Source: CALDTK01 sp965215215
GTDB taxonomy: Bacteria; Bacteroidota; Bacteroidia; Chitinophagales; Saprospiraceae
Reading direction: 5' to 3'
Assembly: GCA_965215215.1 (NCBI GenBank)
Contig: OZ244043.1
Span: 744,001 to 808,000 of the forward strand
DNA: 64,000 bases
Shown in pieces: positions 62,577-64,000 of this stretch (within the stretch, counting starts at the first letter, position 1; each line of letters starts with the position of its first letter). Below the pieces are notes generated by a model. It saw nothing but the letters and a program-made list of their open reading frames with translations. It was not told where the DNA came from and did not search any database. The position numbers were made by a program, and so were the translations under genes.

Positions 62577-63014
62577 CTAGAAGATCCAGTGGTACAGCGC
62601 CCTGGCGATAAAGAACACCCCGACCAACGAGCAGATGGTGGTTACCACGAGCACGAACAAGCAGCCGATAATCGCGGCGTACTCCTTCTTCGCGATCCGG
62701 AGACGGCGGGGATTATCGCTCAGGTAGTCGTCCCCGTAGAGCTCGATGGCCTGGAGGTTGATGTCGGCCTGCGGGTCGCCCCAGCTGGTCCCGCCGTCGA
62801 GCGGGATGAGCGGCGAGCGCGCGGCGTAGTCGGTGCGGGCGAGGCCGTCGAGCAGGTCGGCGACGAAGAGCACCACCCCGTCGGAGGTGGCGCGCGCGAT
62901 AGCGTCCTCCTCGTGCGCCTCCCGGTACAGGCCGAAGGTGGCGGCGTTCGGCTCGGCGAGCTCGCGCAGGTCCTTGGAGAGTTGGGCGATTCGGTCGAGG
63001 TCCACGGTCGCCAA
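62577..63014 (-). CDS. Hypothetical membrane protein
   Basis: 145 residues. Residues 1-105 are soluble and acidic (QLSKDLRELAEPNAATFGLY; LDGGTSWGDPQADINLQAIE LYGDDYLSDN). One or two membrane segments close the protein (YAAIIGCLFVLVVTTICSLV GVFFIAR). I know no family. Because the start region overlaps no other gene and codon use is typical of the chromosome, I take it as real. The upstream 270 bases carry two mini-hairpin motifs. Confidence 0.6.
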   Translation of the reverse strand: MATVDLDRIAQLSKDLRELAEPNAATFGLYREAHEEDAIARATSDGVVLFVADLLDGLARTDYAARSPLIPLDGGTSWGDPQADINLQAIELYGDDYLSDNPRRLRIAKKEYAAIIGCLFVLVVTTICSLVGVFFIARALYHWIF

Positions 63015-63079
63015 GGTATCGCCGGCCCCGCAACCCGCTTACCCCCCACGGTACCCCACCACAAAGGCCGGGCCGGGCC

Positions 63080-63092
63080 GCTTCCGCAAAAC
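63080..63092 (-). repeat. GTTTT mini-hairpin motif, short form
   Basis: Reverse strand GTTTTGCGGAAGC (GC/GC stem, GGAA loop), intergenic. Confidence 0.45.
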
Positions 63093-63149
63093 TTTTTGAG
63101 GGCGCCCAAACGCTACCCGCGCGGCGCCCGACCGGGCCTCCCGGCCCTT

Positions 63150-63163
63150 GTTTTGGCGAAAGC
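63150..63163 (+). repeat. GTTTT mini-hairpin motif
   Basis: GTTTTGGCGAAAGC; with the next base C the stem is GGC/GCC around GAAA. Intergenic. Confidence 0.6.
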
Positions 63164-63286
63164 CACCCGTCGTCGAAAAAGGGGAAATACACGGTTTTAG
63201 CTACTCGCAATAGGTTGATATGCAATGCTTTAAATACACGATAGCGGCATTACAGCTAGACTTGTAGCAGATCGCAACCGCTCCGC

Positions 63287-63928
63287 ATGTCCCACGCTAC
63301 CGTCACCGCCCTTTCCCTCGCCCTCGTCGTCCTCGCGGGCATCGCCTACCTACTGTACCGGCGCATGCAGCGCGGTGGCGGTGGGGCGACCACGCTCTTC
63401 GAGGCGAGCGATCCGGCGGCCGCGGAGCGGGCGGTGCTGACCGAGCTCGACAACGGCGACCTGCTGATCGAGGCGCCGGTGGTGCACGCCAGGCTGGCGT
63501 CGGGGATCCTGGTGCTCGACGTGAAGTCGGAAGCGCAAAATTACCCGGAAGGCTTCGAGTTGGCGCTCACGGAGTTCGACCCGGGGTGGTTGCGGGCCGG
63601 GGGCTACGGGTACCACGCCGCCGAGGGGCACGTGTTGCTCGGCCCCCAGGGGGATATCTCGAACCGCCTGCTGCGCCGTACCGCCCGGCGCCACGCGCTC
63701 GACCTCCCCGCCGACGCCGGGGACTACGTGCAAGCCTACCCGGTGCAGGGCGTAACGACCGACCCGGGGGATTTCTGCGTTCACGCACACGTGAACCTGC
63801 CGAGCGGCGCGGTGCTCAACCTACGCTACGACTACGCCGCGGCAACCCTCCGGGCCCGCGTACCGGCCAGCGCGCTGTCTTCGCTCGTCAATTACCAAGC
63901 GTTGGGACTGAGCCTGCGGGCCGCCTGA
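63287..63928 (+). CDS. Hypothetical membrane-anchored protein
   Basis: 213 residues: one N-terminal membrane helix (LSLALVVLAGIAYLLYRRM) and a soluble domain of about 180 residues, beta-rich in the middle (DLLIEAPVVHARLASGILVL; GFELALTEFDPGWLRAGGYG YH). No family recognised and no catalytic motif. Codon use is typical of the surrounding chromosome. Confidence 0.6.
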   Translation: MSHATVTALSLALVVLAGIAYLLYRRMQRGGGGATTLFEASDPAAAERAVLTELDNGDLLIEAPVVHARLASGILVLDVKSEAQNYPEGFELALTEFDPGWLRAGGYGYHAAEGHVLLGPQGDISNRLLRRTARRHALDLPADAGDYVQAYPVQGVTTDPGDFCVHAHVNLPSGAVLNLRYDYAAATLRARVPASALSSLVNYQALGLSLRAA

Positions 63929-63959
63929 ACGAGCGTGCGGCCCGTGCGATCTTGGCCGC

Positions 63960-64000
63960 ATGTCCACCACCGCCCTCGGCATTGATCTGGGTAGCTCCTC
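63960..64000 (+). CDS. Start of a probable FGGY-family carbohydrate kinase, partial
   Basis: Only 13 codons are inside the window: MSTTALGIDLGSS. The pattern hydrophobic-G-I-D-x-G-S/T-S is the first ATP-binding strand of FGGY sugar kinases such as xylulokinase, and it also occurs in other ASKHA-fold proteins such as Hsp70. The rest lies to the right of the window. Confidence 0.4.
   Translation, partial: MSTTALGIDLGSS

Noticed and set aside
1..64000. CRISPR array, rRNA or tRNA genes
   Set aside because: No regularly spaced direct repeats of CRISPR type and no sequence I could fold as tRNA or recognise as rRNA by eye; a tRNA scan was not possible.

Overview
The window reads as a chromosomal segment of a GC-rich (roughly 60%) member of the Bacteroidota, most like Lewinella and other Saprospiria. 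Pointers are: long secreted proteins ending in type IX secretion-type sorting regions, a PurF-like protein with the Bacteroidota N-terminus, the HU / TPR / tiny basic bS22-like protein / RNase G order, a fused isobutyryl-CoA mutase (IcmF), a CbpA-CbpM pair, and gene starts without strong Shine-Dalgarno sequences. This assignment is inferred from gene content, not from a marker-gene tree.

Layout. 1-8.2 kb is an accessory island: an IS66 end inserted in a dead IS3 copy, a broken DUF433/DUF5615 toxin-antitoxin-like pair, a damaged IS5-type element, a cluster of strong cruciforms, then AT-rich cassettes carrying a broken aminoglycoside-phosphotransferase-like gene and an EcoRI-type adenine methylase coupled to a DUF262-HNH nuclease. 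The cassettes are separated by attC-like palindromes and lie beside a tyrosine recombinase. 8.2-28.5 kb is mostly housekeeping: uvrB, an arginyltransferase-like gene, a CtpA protease, hemJ, cbpA/cbpM, a K+ channel, gmk, yicC, HU, rng, a glycosyltransferase and a purF-like gene. 28.6-41.4 kb holds secreted glucose/sorbosone-dehydrogenase-like beta-propellers (one destroyed by a transposase, one fused to a PEBP domain) and a 1442-residue calcium-repeat surface protein. 41.6-47.7 kb is the gltB-gltD operon. 47.7-53.5 kb is a second accessory patch with a triplicated lipoprotein gene and an IS3 element interrupting a gene. 53.5-64 kb returns to chromosomal genes, including icmF, and ends in the first codons of a probable FGGY kinase.

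Two observations stand out. First, each cassette at 3.5-6.8 kb starts with a core whose exact complement opens its own palindromic 3' site, which is the geometry of integron cassettes. The cores are non-canonical, and the neighbouring recombinase lacks an obvious IntI-type insertion and is transcribed into the array. Second, a short motif, GTTTT followed by a mini-hairpin with a GNRA-type loop (GTTTTNGCGNAAGC and stem-swapped forms), occurs more than 20 times in the core regions, inside and between genes, and was not seen in the two accessory patches.

Many of the broken genes differ from an intact reading frame by one nucleotide. Real decay is likely in a mobile-element island, but assembly errors should be kept in mind.
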